DNA from: Umezawaea beigongshangensis
GTDB lineage: Bacteria > Actinomycetota > Actinomycetes > Mycobacteriales > Pseudonocardiaceae
Reading direction: 5' to 3'
DNA length: 64,000 nt
Assembly (NCBI RefSeq): GCF_016464305.1
Contig: NZ_JAEIOJ010000007.1
Location: 248,001 to 312,000 of the forward strand
The notes under the pieces were generated by a model. That model saw nothing but the letters and a program-made list of their open reading frames with translations, searched no databases and was not told the DNA's origin. Of this stretch, positions 57,486-64,000 are shown one piece after another. The translations under genes were made by a program, and so were the position numbers. Each line of letters begins with the position of its first letter. Positions within the stretch are counted from its first letter, which is position 1.

Positions 57486-58687
57486 GAGGTCTCCTTGATC
57501 GCTGTCCACGTGGTCACGGGCATGGCCGGTCGCCACCCGGTGAAGCCGCCCACCGGCGACGCCCGCTGCACGGCCACCCGCACCAGGTCGCCGCCCAGAC
57601 GCCGGTGGCCCTCGGCGACCACCACCTCCGACTCCAGCGTCACGGCGTTGACGACCAGCCGTCCACCGGGCTTCAGCGCGTCCCAGCAGCGCTGCACGAG
57701 CCCCGGCGCTGTGACGCCGCCGCCGACGAACACCGCGTCCGGCGGCTCCAGTCCGGCCAGGGCGTCCGGCGCGGTCCCCACCACCACCCGCACCCCCGGC
57801 ACCCCCAGCGCGTGCGCGTTGCGCGTGATCCGCTCGGCCCGCTCGGCGTGCTGCTCGACGGCGGTGGCCCGGCACGACGGGTGGGTGCGCGCCCACTCCA
57901 CCGCGACGCTGCCCGCGCCGCCGCCGACGTCCCACAGCAGCTGTCCCGGCACCGGGGCCAGGCGCGACAGCGCGATGGCGCGCACCTCGCGCTTGGTGAG
58001 CTGGCCGTCGTTGGCGAAGACCTCGTCGGGCAGGCCGGGCACGCGCGGCAGCAGCGGGCCGCCCCTGCACTCGACCGCGACGACGTTCAGCGGGCCCGCT
58101 GAACCGCTCCAACCGGACGCGAGAGTGCTCGTGCGGCGCTCGCCGGGACCGCCGAGCTCCTCCAGGACAGTGACCTCGCTCGCACCCCAGCCGCTCTCCA
58201 CGAGCAGGCGCGCGACCAGTGCGGGGGTGTCGCCGTCGGCGCTGAGCACCAGCACGCGGCGTCCCGGTTGCACCGCGGCGGCCACCGCGGACACGGGTCG
58301 GCCGACCGCGCTGACGACCTCGACGGAGTCCGCGGTCCACCCCATCGCCGCGCACGCGAGGGAGACCGACGAGGGGTGCGGCAGGACGCGCACGCGGTCC
58401 GCGCCGAGCAACCGGACGAGGGTGCCGCCGATGCCGTGGAAGAGGGGATCGCCGCTGGCCAGGACGCTGACGGCGCGTCCGCGGCAGGCGTCGAGCAGGC
58501 CGGGCAGCGCGGGCAGCAGGGGCGACGGCCACGCCACCCGTTCGGCTGAACTCTCGTCGGGCAGGAGATCGAGCTGGCGGGCTCCGCCCATGATCACCTC
58601 GGCGGACAGCAGCGCCCGCCGCGACGTCGGCGAAAGCCCTTCCCAGCCGTCCGCTCCGATGCCGACGACGATCACCACGTCGGCCAC
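57482..58687 (-). CDS. cobL: Precorrin-6Y C5,15-methyltransferase (decarboxylating) CobL
   Basis: 401 residues from the chosen start. Two domains: CbiE-like (VVIVVGIGADGWEGLSPTSR, LASGDPLFHGIGGTLVRLLG) and CbiT-like (DGQLTKREVRAIALSRLAP, LLWDVGGGAGSVAVEWART, VFVGGGVTAPGLVQR). GTG 58687 has GGAGG 5 nt upstream. An alternative is the leaderless GTG 58717, exactly 7 nt after TACGCT (58730-58725), which would add ten residues with no family counterpart; the same promoter can serve either start. Confidence 0.92.
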   Translation of the reverse strand: MADVVIVVGIGADGWEGLSPTSRRALLSAEVIMGGARQLDLLPDESSAERVAWPSPLLPALPGLLDACRGRAVSVLASGDPLFHGIGGTLVRLLGADRVRVLPHPSSVSLACAAMGWTADSVEVVSAVGRPVSAVAAAVQPGRRVLVLSADGDTPALVARLLVESGWGASEVTVLEELGGPGERRTSTLASGWSGSAGPLNVVAVECRGGPLLPRVPGLPDEVFANDGQLTKREVRAIALSRLAPVPGQLLWDVGGGAGSVAVEWARTHPSCRATAVEQHAERAERITRNAHALGVPGVRVVVGTAPDALAGLEPPDAVFVGGGVTAPGLVQRCWDALKPGGRLVVNAVTLESEVVVAEGHRRLGGDLVRVAVQRASPVGGFTGWRPAMPVTTWTAIKETS

Positions 58688-58800
58688 GCGATCCTCCACC
58701 CGAGACGGTTCCGGCACACCCGGAAGCGTAGGTGAACTGGGCAACGGCCCAGATGTGTGGTTGACTGTCGTTGGTCGTCAAGTTTTGTGTTCGTGTAACC

Positions 58801-58833
58801 ATCCACGCTCGCGAAACCGCTTCGAGCGTGGAT
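58801..58833. promoter_or_regulatory. Leader hairpin upstream of the cold-shock gene
   Basis: ATCCACGCTCG and CGAGCGTGGAT (11-bp stem, 11-nt loop) lie about 100 bp before cspA, in the region where cold-shock genes usually have a long structured leader. TTGACT at 58761-58766 may be a -35 element. Confidence 0.45.
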
Positions 58834-58930
58834 GTACCTCCCGGTTCACTCCGGAGGTCTCCTCGTCTCGAGCCGACCTCGGTCATCGCAAGAGTGGTGA
58901 CCGGATTTTGTACCTGTCGAGGAGACAGAC

Positions 58931-59134
58931 ATGGCTCAAGGCACCGTGAAGTGGTTCAACTCCGAGAAGGGCTTCGGCTTCATCGCTCCGGAGGACGGCA
59001 GCGCTGACGTGTTCGTGCACTACTCGGAGATCCAGAGTGGCGGCTTCCGCAGCCTGGAGGAGAACCAGCGCGTGCAGTACGAAGTCGGTCAGGGCGCGAA
59101 GGGCCCGCAGGCCACCGCTGTGACCGTCATCTGA
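58931..59134 (+). CDS. cspA: Cold-shock domain protein
   Basis: 67 residues. A single-stranded RNA/DNA-binding cold-shock domain with RNP1 KGFGFIAP (residues 13-20) and RNP2 VFVHYSEI (27-34), preceded by GTVKWFN. GAGGAG lies 5-6 nt before the ATG. Probably an RNA chaperone expressed constitutively or in the cold. A strong terminator follows. Confidence 0.96.
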   Translation: MAQGTVKWFNSEKGFGFIAPEDGSADVFVHYSEIQSGGFRSLEENQRVQYEVGQGAKGPQATAVTVI

Positions 59135-59149
59135 CGGACTTCTCAGTGA

Positions 59150-59182
59150 CGAAGGCCCCGCTCTAGTCGAGCGGGGCCTTCG
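59150..59182 (+). terminator. Hairpin terminator after cspA
   Basis: 14-bp stem (59150-59163 with 59169-59182), loop TAGTC, followed by GGCATTTC. Confidence 0.88.
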
Positions 59183-59343
59183 GGCATTTCCGGGTGTTCG
59201 TCCTTCCGCTGACGCACCCCTCCCCCGTATCGGCCTCGCGCTCGACCCGTCTCGGCCGAACGGCCGATGCGCCCACAGCCCCCGCCCGAGAGTCTGGAAC
59301 TCGCCGCCCCGGTGCAACCGAAGCGTGCGGCGAACGTCGTGAT

Positions 59344-59357
59344 GATCGGTAACGATC
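59344..59357. promoter_or_regulatory. GATCG-GTAA-CGATC palindrome before exporter operon
   Basis: A 5-bp perfect inverted repeat lies 17 bp upstream of the exporter operon start, where it would block transcription or ribosome entry if bound. No regulator gene is adjacent. Confidence 0.35.
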
Positions 59358-59373
59358 CCAACCATGGGGGCAC

Positions 59374-60396
59374 ATGGTGCGCAAGCACATCCTCTTCAGC
59401 GCGCTCGGACTCGTGGCGGTGACGGCCACCGCGTGCACGTCGTCCGGCTCAGCGGCGCAGAATCCCGAGCTGGCACCACGCGGAACGACCATGACCACCG
59501 CCGAGCCGACCCGGCAGGACCTGACCAACCGGATCAGCCTCACCGGCAAGGTCGAGATGAACCCGGTCTTCGGCGTCGTGTCCCCCGTGGACGGTGAGGT
59601 CCGCTACCTGGAGATCGCCGACGTCAAGGGCACTCCGACCGTTCCGACCGGGGTCGCGAACATCTGGGCCGCCGGTCGGCCGACCCGCGTGGACGTCCCG
59701 GCCGGAGCGACCTTCGCCGCTCGGCTGGTGGACGACAGGGCGGACGTCACCGCCGGGATGCCCATCGCGTCGGCCAAGCACGGCGGTTACGCCATCGTCG
59801 CCCAGATCGACGACGAGCAGGCGTACAAGGTCTCCGACGCGCTCGCCTCGGTGCAGGCGCAGATCAAGAACGGACCGGGCCCGTTCCCGTGCGCGGTGCT
59901 CGGCACGATCGCCGCGCTGCCCGCGGGGACCGTCGCGCCCGCACCGGAGGCTCCGGCCGACGACGAGGCGAAGACCGCCGGCGAGCAGCAGCCCGAACAG
60001 CGGCAGCCCGAGCAGCGGCAGCCCGACCAGCGGAAGCCCGCGGGCGAGCCGACCGCGTCCAGCGGACTGCGCGTCGTCTGCACGGCACCGGCGGACGTCA
60101 AGCTCATCAACGGCGCCTCGGCCGCGCTGGACCTGGTGACCGCGGAGGCCAAGAACGTCCTGGTGGTGCCGGTCGAGGCGGTCGCGGGCTCCCAGGGCCG
60201 CGGCCGGGTCGACGTGCTGGCCACCGACGGCTCGCGGAAGACCACGGACGTCGAGCTCGGCCTCACCGACGGCAAGGTCGTCGAGATCAGGTCGGGGCTG
60301 ACCGGGAACGAGAAGCTCGCCGTGCCCGGCCCCGACCTGCCGCCGGGCACCGCGTCCCCGCAGGACGGCCCGATCTCCGGCGCGGGGCAGCGGTGA
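59374..60396 (+). CDS. Membrane fusion-like exported subunit of an ABC exporter
   Basis: 340 residues. A hydrophobic signal ends in TATAC, a weak lipobox, so it may be a lipoprotein. The mature part matches HlyD/MacA-type proteins in actinobacterial three-gene exporters (NRISLTGKVEMNPVFGVVSPVDGEV, then VLVVPVEAVAG and VELGLTDGKVVEIRSGLTGNEKLAVPGP). Between them is a Gln/Pro linker with three QPEQR/QPDQR units (about residues 208-222). GGGGG lies 3-4 nt before the ATG. The stop overlaps the ATPase GTG by 4 bp. Confidence 0.82.
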   Translation: MVRKHILFSALGLVAVTATACTSSGSAAQNPELAPRGTTMTTAEPTRQDLTNRISLTGKVEMNPVFGVVSPVDGEVRYLEIADVKGTPTVPTGVANIWAAGRPTRVDVPAGATFAARLVDDRADVTAGMPIASAKHGGYAIVAQIDDEQAYKVSDALASVQAQIKNGPGPFPCAVLGTIAALPAGTVAPAPEAPADDEAKTAGEQQPEQRQPEQRQPDQRKPAGEPTASSGLRVVCTAPADVKLINGASAALDLVTAEAKNVLVVPVEAVAGSQGRGRVDVLATDGSRKTTDVELGLTDGKVVEIRSGLTGNEKLAVPGPDLPPGTASPQDGPISGAGQR

Positions 60397-61136
60397 CCGT
60401 CGACGCGCCCACCGTGCGGGTGGAACCGGTGCGGGCGCCGGAACGCCTGATCCACCTCAGCGGGATCACCAAGACGCTGCGGGGTCAGGGTGAGCCGCGC
60501 AACGTCCTGACCGACGTGGACCTCACCGTCCACAGTGGAGAGAGCGTGGCCATCCTCGGCCGATCGGGCTCGGGCAAGAGCACGCTGCTGAGCCTGATCG
60601 GGCTGTTCGACCGCGCCGACGAGGGCCAGTACCTGTTGGCGGAGCAGGACATCACCCGGCTTCCCGAGCGCAGGGCGGCGGCGCTGCGCAGCGCCGAGTT
60701 CGGCTTCGTGTTCCAGCGGTTCTTCCTGCTCAAGCACCTCACCGCCGCGCAGAACGTCGCGATGGCACTGGTGAACGGCCAGGGCTGGCTGCCGCGTCGC
60801 AAGCGCAGGGCCAAGGTCATGACCGCGCTGGAGCGGGTCGGCATCGCCCACCTGGCCAAGCAGCGGCCGCCGCGCATGTCCGGCGGCGAGCAGCAGCGCG
60901 TCGCCATCGCCCGCGCGCTGGTGCGCGAACCGCGCATCCTGCTGGCCGACGAGCCCACCGGCGCGCTCGACACCGAGACCGGCCGGCTCGTCGTCGACGT
61001 GCTGCTGGAGACCACCCAGCGCGGTTGCGGCCTCGTGCTCGTCACCCACGACCAGGAGCACGCCGCCCGGATGGGCCGCACGGTGCGCCTGGACGGCGGC
61101 GTGCTCAGCGAGACGCACAGGGGGGCGCTGCTGTGA
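60393..61136 (+). CDS. ABC transporter ATPase, MacB/LolD type
   Basis: 247 residues. Walker A LGRSGSGKSTLLSL (about residue 55), Q-loop FVFQRFFLL, signature MSGGEQQRVAIARAL, Walker B ILLADEPTGALD and H-loop LVTHDQEHA. The class powers export of peptides, lipoproteins or antibiotics together with an FtsX-like permease, which follows with a 4-bp GTGA overlap. Confidence 0.93.
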   Translation: MTVDAPTVRVEPVRAPERLIHLSGITKTLRGQGEPRNVLTDVDLTVHSGESVAILGRSGSGKSTLLSLIGLFDRADEGQYLLAEQDITRLPERRAAALRSAEFGFVFQRFFLLKHLTAAQNVAMALVNGQGWLPRRKRRAKVMTALERVGIAHLAKQRPPRMSGGEQQRVAIARALVREPRILLADEPTGALDTETGRLVVDVLLETTQRGCGLVLVTHDQEHAARMGRTVRLDGGVLSETHRGALL

Positions 61137-62446
61137 TCCGCACCTCAGGACGGTTCCGGTCGTCCCTCGTCATCGGCGGGCAGGGCATCCGCGCGCGCAA
61201 GCTGCGCACGTTCCTGTCGATGATCAGCCTCTTCACCGGCGTGCTCGCCGTCGTGGCCGTCCAGGCGGGTTCGGTGATCGCCGAGCGCGCGCTGCTGGCC
61301 GACGTGGAGCTGCAGAACGGCGTCGACGGGACGCGGCTGATGTACCTGCCGCAGCACGACTCCGTCAGCGGCATCACCCTGGAACTGCTCCGGGGCCGCA
61401 GCGACGCGGTGGCGGCGAGCAGCACCTCGGCGATCATCGGCGAGCCGGGCGTGAAGCCGATCAACCCCGGTGGCGCACCGCTGGACCAGCCCGGTTCCTA
61501 CGGCGGTGGCGGGTCGATGGTCTGCGACCAGACCGGGTGCCGCCCGGAGAACGATCCCAACGCGAACGCTCCCAGCGGACAGGCCATCGAGCTCCAGCTC
61601 ACGATGCTCACCGGCGACGTCACGACGTTCAAGCCGTACCGCCCCAGCTCCGGGCAGTGGCTGGACTTCGACGGGGCGCCGTCGATGGCTCCCCGGCTCG
61701 TGCTGAACAAGCAGGCGGCCGAGGGGTTCGCGACCCACCGGGTGCCCGCCGAGATGCGGGTGGAGGGCGCGACCGCCAACCCGACGCCGCTGATCGTCGG
61801 CGTCGTCGACGACGGCGGGTACGGCCCGGCCGCGTACGTGCGGATCGACGAGATGGCGAACTGGATGCCGCCGACGACGACCGGCGACAGCGGCCGGTAC
61901 GGCGGCATGGAGGTCCTGCTGGCGCCGAGCGCGCACGAGATCGAGCAGACCATGCGCGCCAGGTTCAGCGCGGCGGGCGCGGACGTCAACCAGATGTACA
62001 CGCGACTGGTCGACTCCCGCAGCAGCATGGAGAGCCAGCTCTCGCTGATGCGCTGGATCTTCCTGGCCCTGGCGGCGATGGTGCTGCTGATCGGCGTCGC
62101 GGGCATCCTCAACGTGGGTCTGGCGACCGTCGGCGAGCGCATCGAGGAGTTCGCGCTGCGCCGCGCCGTCGGCACGCCCCGGTTGCTCCTCGCGGGCATC
62201 GTGCTCGCCGAGACGCTGCTGACGGGCCTCATCACGGCCGCGGCCGCCATCGGCGCCGCCGTGGTCGGCCTCCACCTCGCCGGCGCCGTGCTGGGCAGCC
62301 GCGAACCGTTCCTCCAGGACATCGTGTTCCCCTGGCAGGCCGGCGTGGCGGGGGTGATCGCCGGTCTGGTGGCCGGCGTGCTGGGCGGCCTGGTCCCGGC
62401 CGTGCGGGCGGCCAAGATCCCGATCGCCACGGTGATGCGCGCCTGA
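61133..62446 (+). CDS. FtsX/MacB-like ABC exporter permease
   Basis: 437 residues. One N-terminal transmembrane helix (FLSMISLFTGVLAVVAVQAG), a large outer domain (about 55-300) with two cysteines (MVCDQTGCRP) that could form a disulfide, and three C-terminal helices (IFLALAAMVLLIGVAGILN; GIVLAETLLTGLITAAAAIGAAVVG; GVAGVIAGLVAGVLGGLVP). The FALRRAVGTPRLLLAGIVLAE motif is typical of MacB permeases. Substrate unknown. Confidence 0.9.
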   Translation: MIRTSGRFRSSLVIGGQGIRARKLRTFLSMISLFTGVLAVVAVQAGSVIAERALLADVELQNGVDGTRLMYLPQHDSVSGITLELLRGRSDAVAASSTSAIIGEPGVKPINPGGAPLDQPGSYGGGGSMVCDQTGCRPENDPNANAPSGQAIELQLTMLTGDVTTFKPYRPSSGQWLDFDGAPSMAPRLVLNKQAAEGFATHRVPAEMRVEGATANPTPLIVGVVDDGGYGPAAYVRIDEMANWMPPTTTGDSGRYGGMEVLLAPSAHEIEQTMRARFSAAGADVNQMYTRLVDSRSSMESQLSLMRWIFLALAAMVLLIGVAGILNVGLATVGERIEEFALRRAVGTPRLLLAGIVLAETLLTGLITAAAAIGAAVVGLHLAGAVLGSREPFLQDIVFPWQAGVAGVIAGLVAGVLGGLVPAVRAAKIPIATVMRA

Positions 62447-62460
62447 TCCCGTGCCACTCC

Positions 62461-62494
62461 GCCGGCCCGCGACGCCCCTGCGTCGCGGGCCGGC
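62461..62494 (+). terminator. Hairpin terminator after exporter operon
   Basis: 15-bp perfect stem (62461-62475 with 62480-62494), loop CCCT, followed by TTCGTT. Confidence 0.88.
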
Positions 62495-62696
62495 TTCGTT
62501 CGGGCCGCCGTGCCGCGTGACCGGAACCTCCTGCGACACGGCGGCCTCCGGCGGGGAACGCGCGCTTCGAGCCGAGCAGGTCGCTGAGCCGTTCGGACGC
62601 GGCTCGCGCCCTCACTCCGCCGGGGGAGAGCCGACGACGTCATCGCTGGTCGGCACCCCTGAACCGGGTGTCGCAAAAAATCTGCACCCACCGGTG

Positions 62697-62725
62697 TAGA
62701 CATCTGGCGTTCGGGTGTGTAGTGT
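62697..62725 (+). promoter_or_regulatory. Promoter: TAGACA-17-TAGTGT
   Basis: A near-consensus -35 (62697-62702) and -10 (62720-62725) with 17-bp spacing stand in front of the non-coding region. Transcription should start near 62732. The 200 bp between the exporter terminator and this promoter hold no gene. Confidence 0.65.
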
Positions 62726-62731
62726 TCCTCT

Positions 62732-63380
62732 CGTCGAACAAGAACAGTCCATGAAGTCGGGCAGAGGACGAACTGCGCCGGGTGAGTGAACGGTAGGGGC
62801 CGGACGTGCCGGGGCCGAGACAGTGGAAGGGGTCCTGGCAGACGACCAGCTACCGGGCGGCCGAGGGGCCGCCGAACAGAGTGTGGAAGTGCAGTAGGCA
62901 GTACAAGAGGTAGTTCGCAAGAGGTAAGTACAACAGCAGGTGCAGTACCAGAAAGTGATCCACCAGCAGTATCGGCAAGTGCAGTGAAACAGAACCGGTA
63001 AGTACAGTTCAGCAGTACCAGCAGGTGCAGTACTGGCAAGCGAAGTGAAGCAGTACCAGCAAGTCCAGCAAGACGAAGTACCAGCAAGTGAAGTTCAGCA
63101 GTAGGTAGTGGAGCAGCAGTACCAGCAAGTGAAGTGTTACCAGTTCAAGCAGGAGATGAAGGGAGAGTTGAGCGCCATCGGATCGCCCGGGAAGACGTGT
63201 TCCACACTCTCTCGGGTGCCGCAGTTCCACAGATTGGACGGTGGTCTACGGTCACGCACAAGCGATCCTCGCGTCCCCCATTCGACAGGGCGACTGACGC
63301 GAACAAAAGAAGCCGACAGAGTCGGTAGATGGTGTTGACCCCCTCGGGGCCCCGGCGCACAATTGCGCCGGGGCCCCCTT
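62732..63380 (+). ncRNA. Probable long structured RNA with degenerate repeats
   Basis: No reading frame with a ribosome site covers this stretch. The 5' part has hairpins (for example GGCGGCC-GAGG-GGCCGCC, 62856-62873). From about 62884 to 63152 the strand is a degenerate repeat of GCAGTACCAGCAAGTG-like units: GCAGTACCAGCA occurs at 63012, 63050 and 63116, and a 17-mer (GTACCAGCAAGTGAAGT) is exact at 63078 and 63119. There is no run of more than two T in it. A less repetitive 3' part ends in a strong terminator. Alternatives are a very long leader of the MerR gene or a decayed repeat protein. Confidence 0.55.
63346..63377 (+). terminator. Strong hairpin terminator ending the non-coding unit
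   Basis: 14-bp perfect stem (63346-63359 with 63364-63377), loop CAAT, followed by CTTGT. It lies between the repeat region and the MerR gene, whose ribosome site is 14 bp further on. Confidence 0.82.
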
Positions 63381-63400
63381 GTCGCGTTCCGGAAGGTTTC

Positions 63401-63781
63401 ATGCACCCACGAGCGAGCACTCCGACACCGGACGTCGTGTCGACCAGACACGACGTCAAACTCGACGACGACGACTACCCCGCCTACAGCATGGGGCGCG
63501 CTGCGGAGATCCTCGGTGTGACGCAGGTGTTCCTGCGCAGCCTGGACACCGCGAAGCTGATCGTTCCCCAGCGCTCGGCCGGCGGGCACCGCCGCTACTC
63601 GCGCTACCAGCTGCGGCTGGCCGCGCGAGCGCGGGAACTGGTGGACCAGGGCACCGCGGTGGACGCCGCGTGCCGCATCATCATCCTGGAGGACCAGCTC
63701 AACGAGGCCCTCCGCATCAACGCGGAACTGCAAGCCGCTCAGCACCCGAACGTCCCCGACCAGGCCACCGCGCCGGACTGA
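63401..63781 (+). CDS. MerR-like HTH regulator
   Basis: 126 residues. The winged HTH is PAYSMGRAAEILGVTQVFLRSLD (about residues 30-52) followed by the wing PQRSAGGHRRYSRYQL; the C-terminus is a coiled coil for dimerisation (IIILEDQLNEALRINAEL). No cysteine ligand for metals is visible. ATG 63401 follows GGAAGG with 4 nt spacing; upstream codons overlap the terminator. It may be transcribed by read-through from the RNA unit upstream. Confidence 0.85.
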   Translation: MHPRASTPTPDVVSTRHDVKLDDDDYPAYSMGRAAEILGVTQVFLRSLDTAKLIVPQRSAGGHRRYSRYQLRLAARARELVDQGTAVDAACRIIILEDQLNEALRINAELQAAQHPNVPDQATAPD

Positions 63782-63803
63782 ACCGCGAAGCGAGACACAC
63801 CAC

Positions 63804-63830
63804 GGCCTCGTCGATCACGTCGACGGGGCC
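63804..63830 (+). terminator. Hairpin terminator after the MerR gene
   Basis: 11-bp stem with one G-U pair (63804-63814 with 63820-63830), loop TCACG. Confidence 0.65.
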
Positions 63831-63972
63831 GAAACGCGTTCCGGGCTCGGCGACGCCACCGGGCGCCCCGTCGACCCCCGTCCGTGACCGGAAACCACCG
63901 GAACGTCACCGTCGTGTCGGGGCGAGCCGATAGGGTTCGGTGGACCACACGCGATCAGGGGGGAACCTGGCG

Positions 63973-64000
63973 ATGTCTGGCGATGATCGAGCGCGCCTCG
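63973..64000 (+). CDS. Start of an unidentified gene, cut by window end
   Basis: ATG 63973 with GGGGGG about 10 nt upstream and a TAGGGT box at 63931-63936 opens a frame (MSGDDRARL) that runs out of the window after nine codons. Nothing can be said about the product. Confidence 0.45.

Noticed and set aside
62884-63152. CRISPR-like array
   Set aside because: The repeat units are degenerate, with irregular spacing and no unique spacers, and no cas genes are near.
61498-63230. Leucine-rich minus-strand open frames over the repeat region
   Set aside because: The hydrophobic peptides come from reading the repeat backwards; no ribosome site or family similarity, and the 3' part runs into the exporter permease gene.
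62732-63380. RNase P RNA, tmRNA or 6S RNA
   Set aside because: None of the conserved cores (such as GAGGAAAGTCC or a tRNA-like 3' end) is present, and the repeat middle does not fit these RNAs.

Overview
The window is very G+C-rich actinobacterial DNA. It is packed on both strands with GTG and ATG starts and 1-4 bp start/stop overlaps. Gene content points to the order Pseudonocardiales (Saccharothrix, Actinosynnema or Lentzea-like), and the stretch from about 18 to 30 kb keeps the mycobacterial order pncB-clpS-DUF2017-P1 peptidase-mec-cysO-cysM-rhomboid-murI-cAMP phosphodiesterase-rph-rdgB. The genus assignment is inference; only the phylum is certain from what I can read.

Layout. 0-7 kb: a fused alpha-beta glycyl-tRNA synthetase (3' end outside), an LCP cell-wall ligase, an HTH regulator and the MurT/GatD lipid II amidation pair. 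7-17.6 kb: accessory genes, namely a Baeyer-Villiger monooxygenase with its TetR regulator, a secreted esterase, a second TetR, DUF3618, a tRNA-Leu(UAG), DedA, a CzcO-like flavoprotein, a beta-lactamase-fold secreted protein, an LLM oxidoreductase and a lipoprotein preceded by a highly folded non-coding stretch. 17.6-30.5 kb: the conserved mycobacteria-like block (peroxiredoxin, nucleotide sanitation, RNase PH, glutamate racemase, the CysO/CysM/Mec cysteine pathway, ClpS, NAD salvage) with a few inserted genes. 30.5-40.7 kb: a secreted protein, BioY, a DinG-like helicase, a phospholipase D-like protein, PTH2, SerB, CtaD and an APH-fold kinase. 40.7-44.8 kb: a five-gene methionine-salvage operon headed by a DszC/SfnB-like flavoprotein. 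45-47.8 kb: an NB-ARC/TPR protein and a decayed stretch. 47.8-58.7 kb: a cobalamin (corrin ring) gene cluster with a B12 riboswitch in front of cobN. 58.9-62.5 kb: a cold-shock protein and a MacAB-like exporter operon. 62.5-64 kb: a probable long structured RNA with degenerate repeats, then a MerR-like regulator.

Three things deserve attention. First, positions 62697-63380 look like an autonomous transcription unit of about 650 nt with no gene: a promoter, folded 5' part, a degenerate repeat region built on GCAGTACCAGCAAGTG, and a strong terminator. Second, the NB-ARC protein starts with a short Gly/Val/Gln/His motif that resembles the RHIM-like amyloid signalling motifs of bacterial NLR proteins. 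Third, at least thirteen genes carry a TANNNT -10 box exactly 6-7 nt before the start codon, so leaderless expression is the main mode here, and twice the -10 box is formed from the upstream gene's TAG stop codon.
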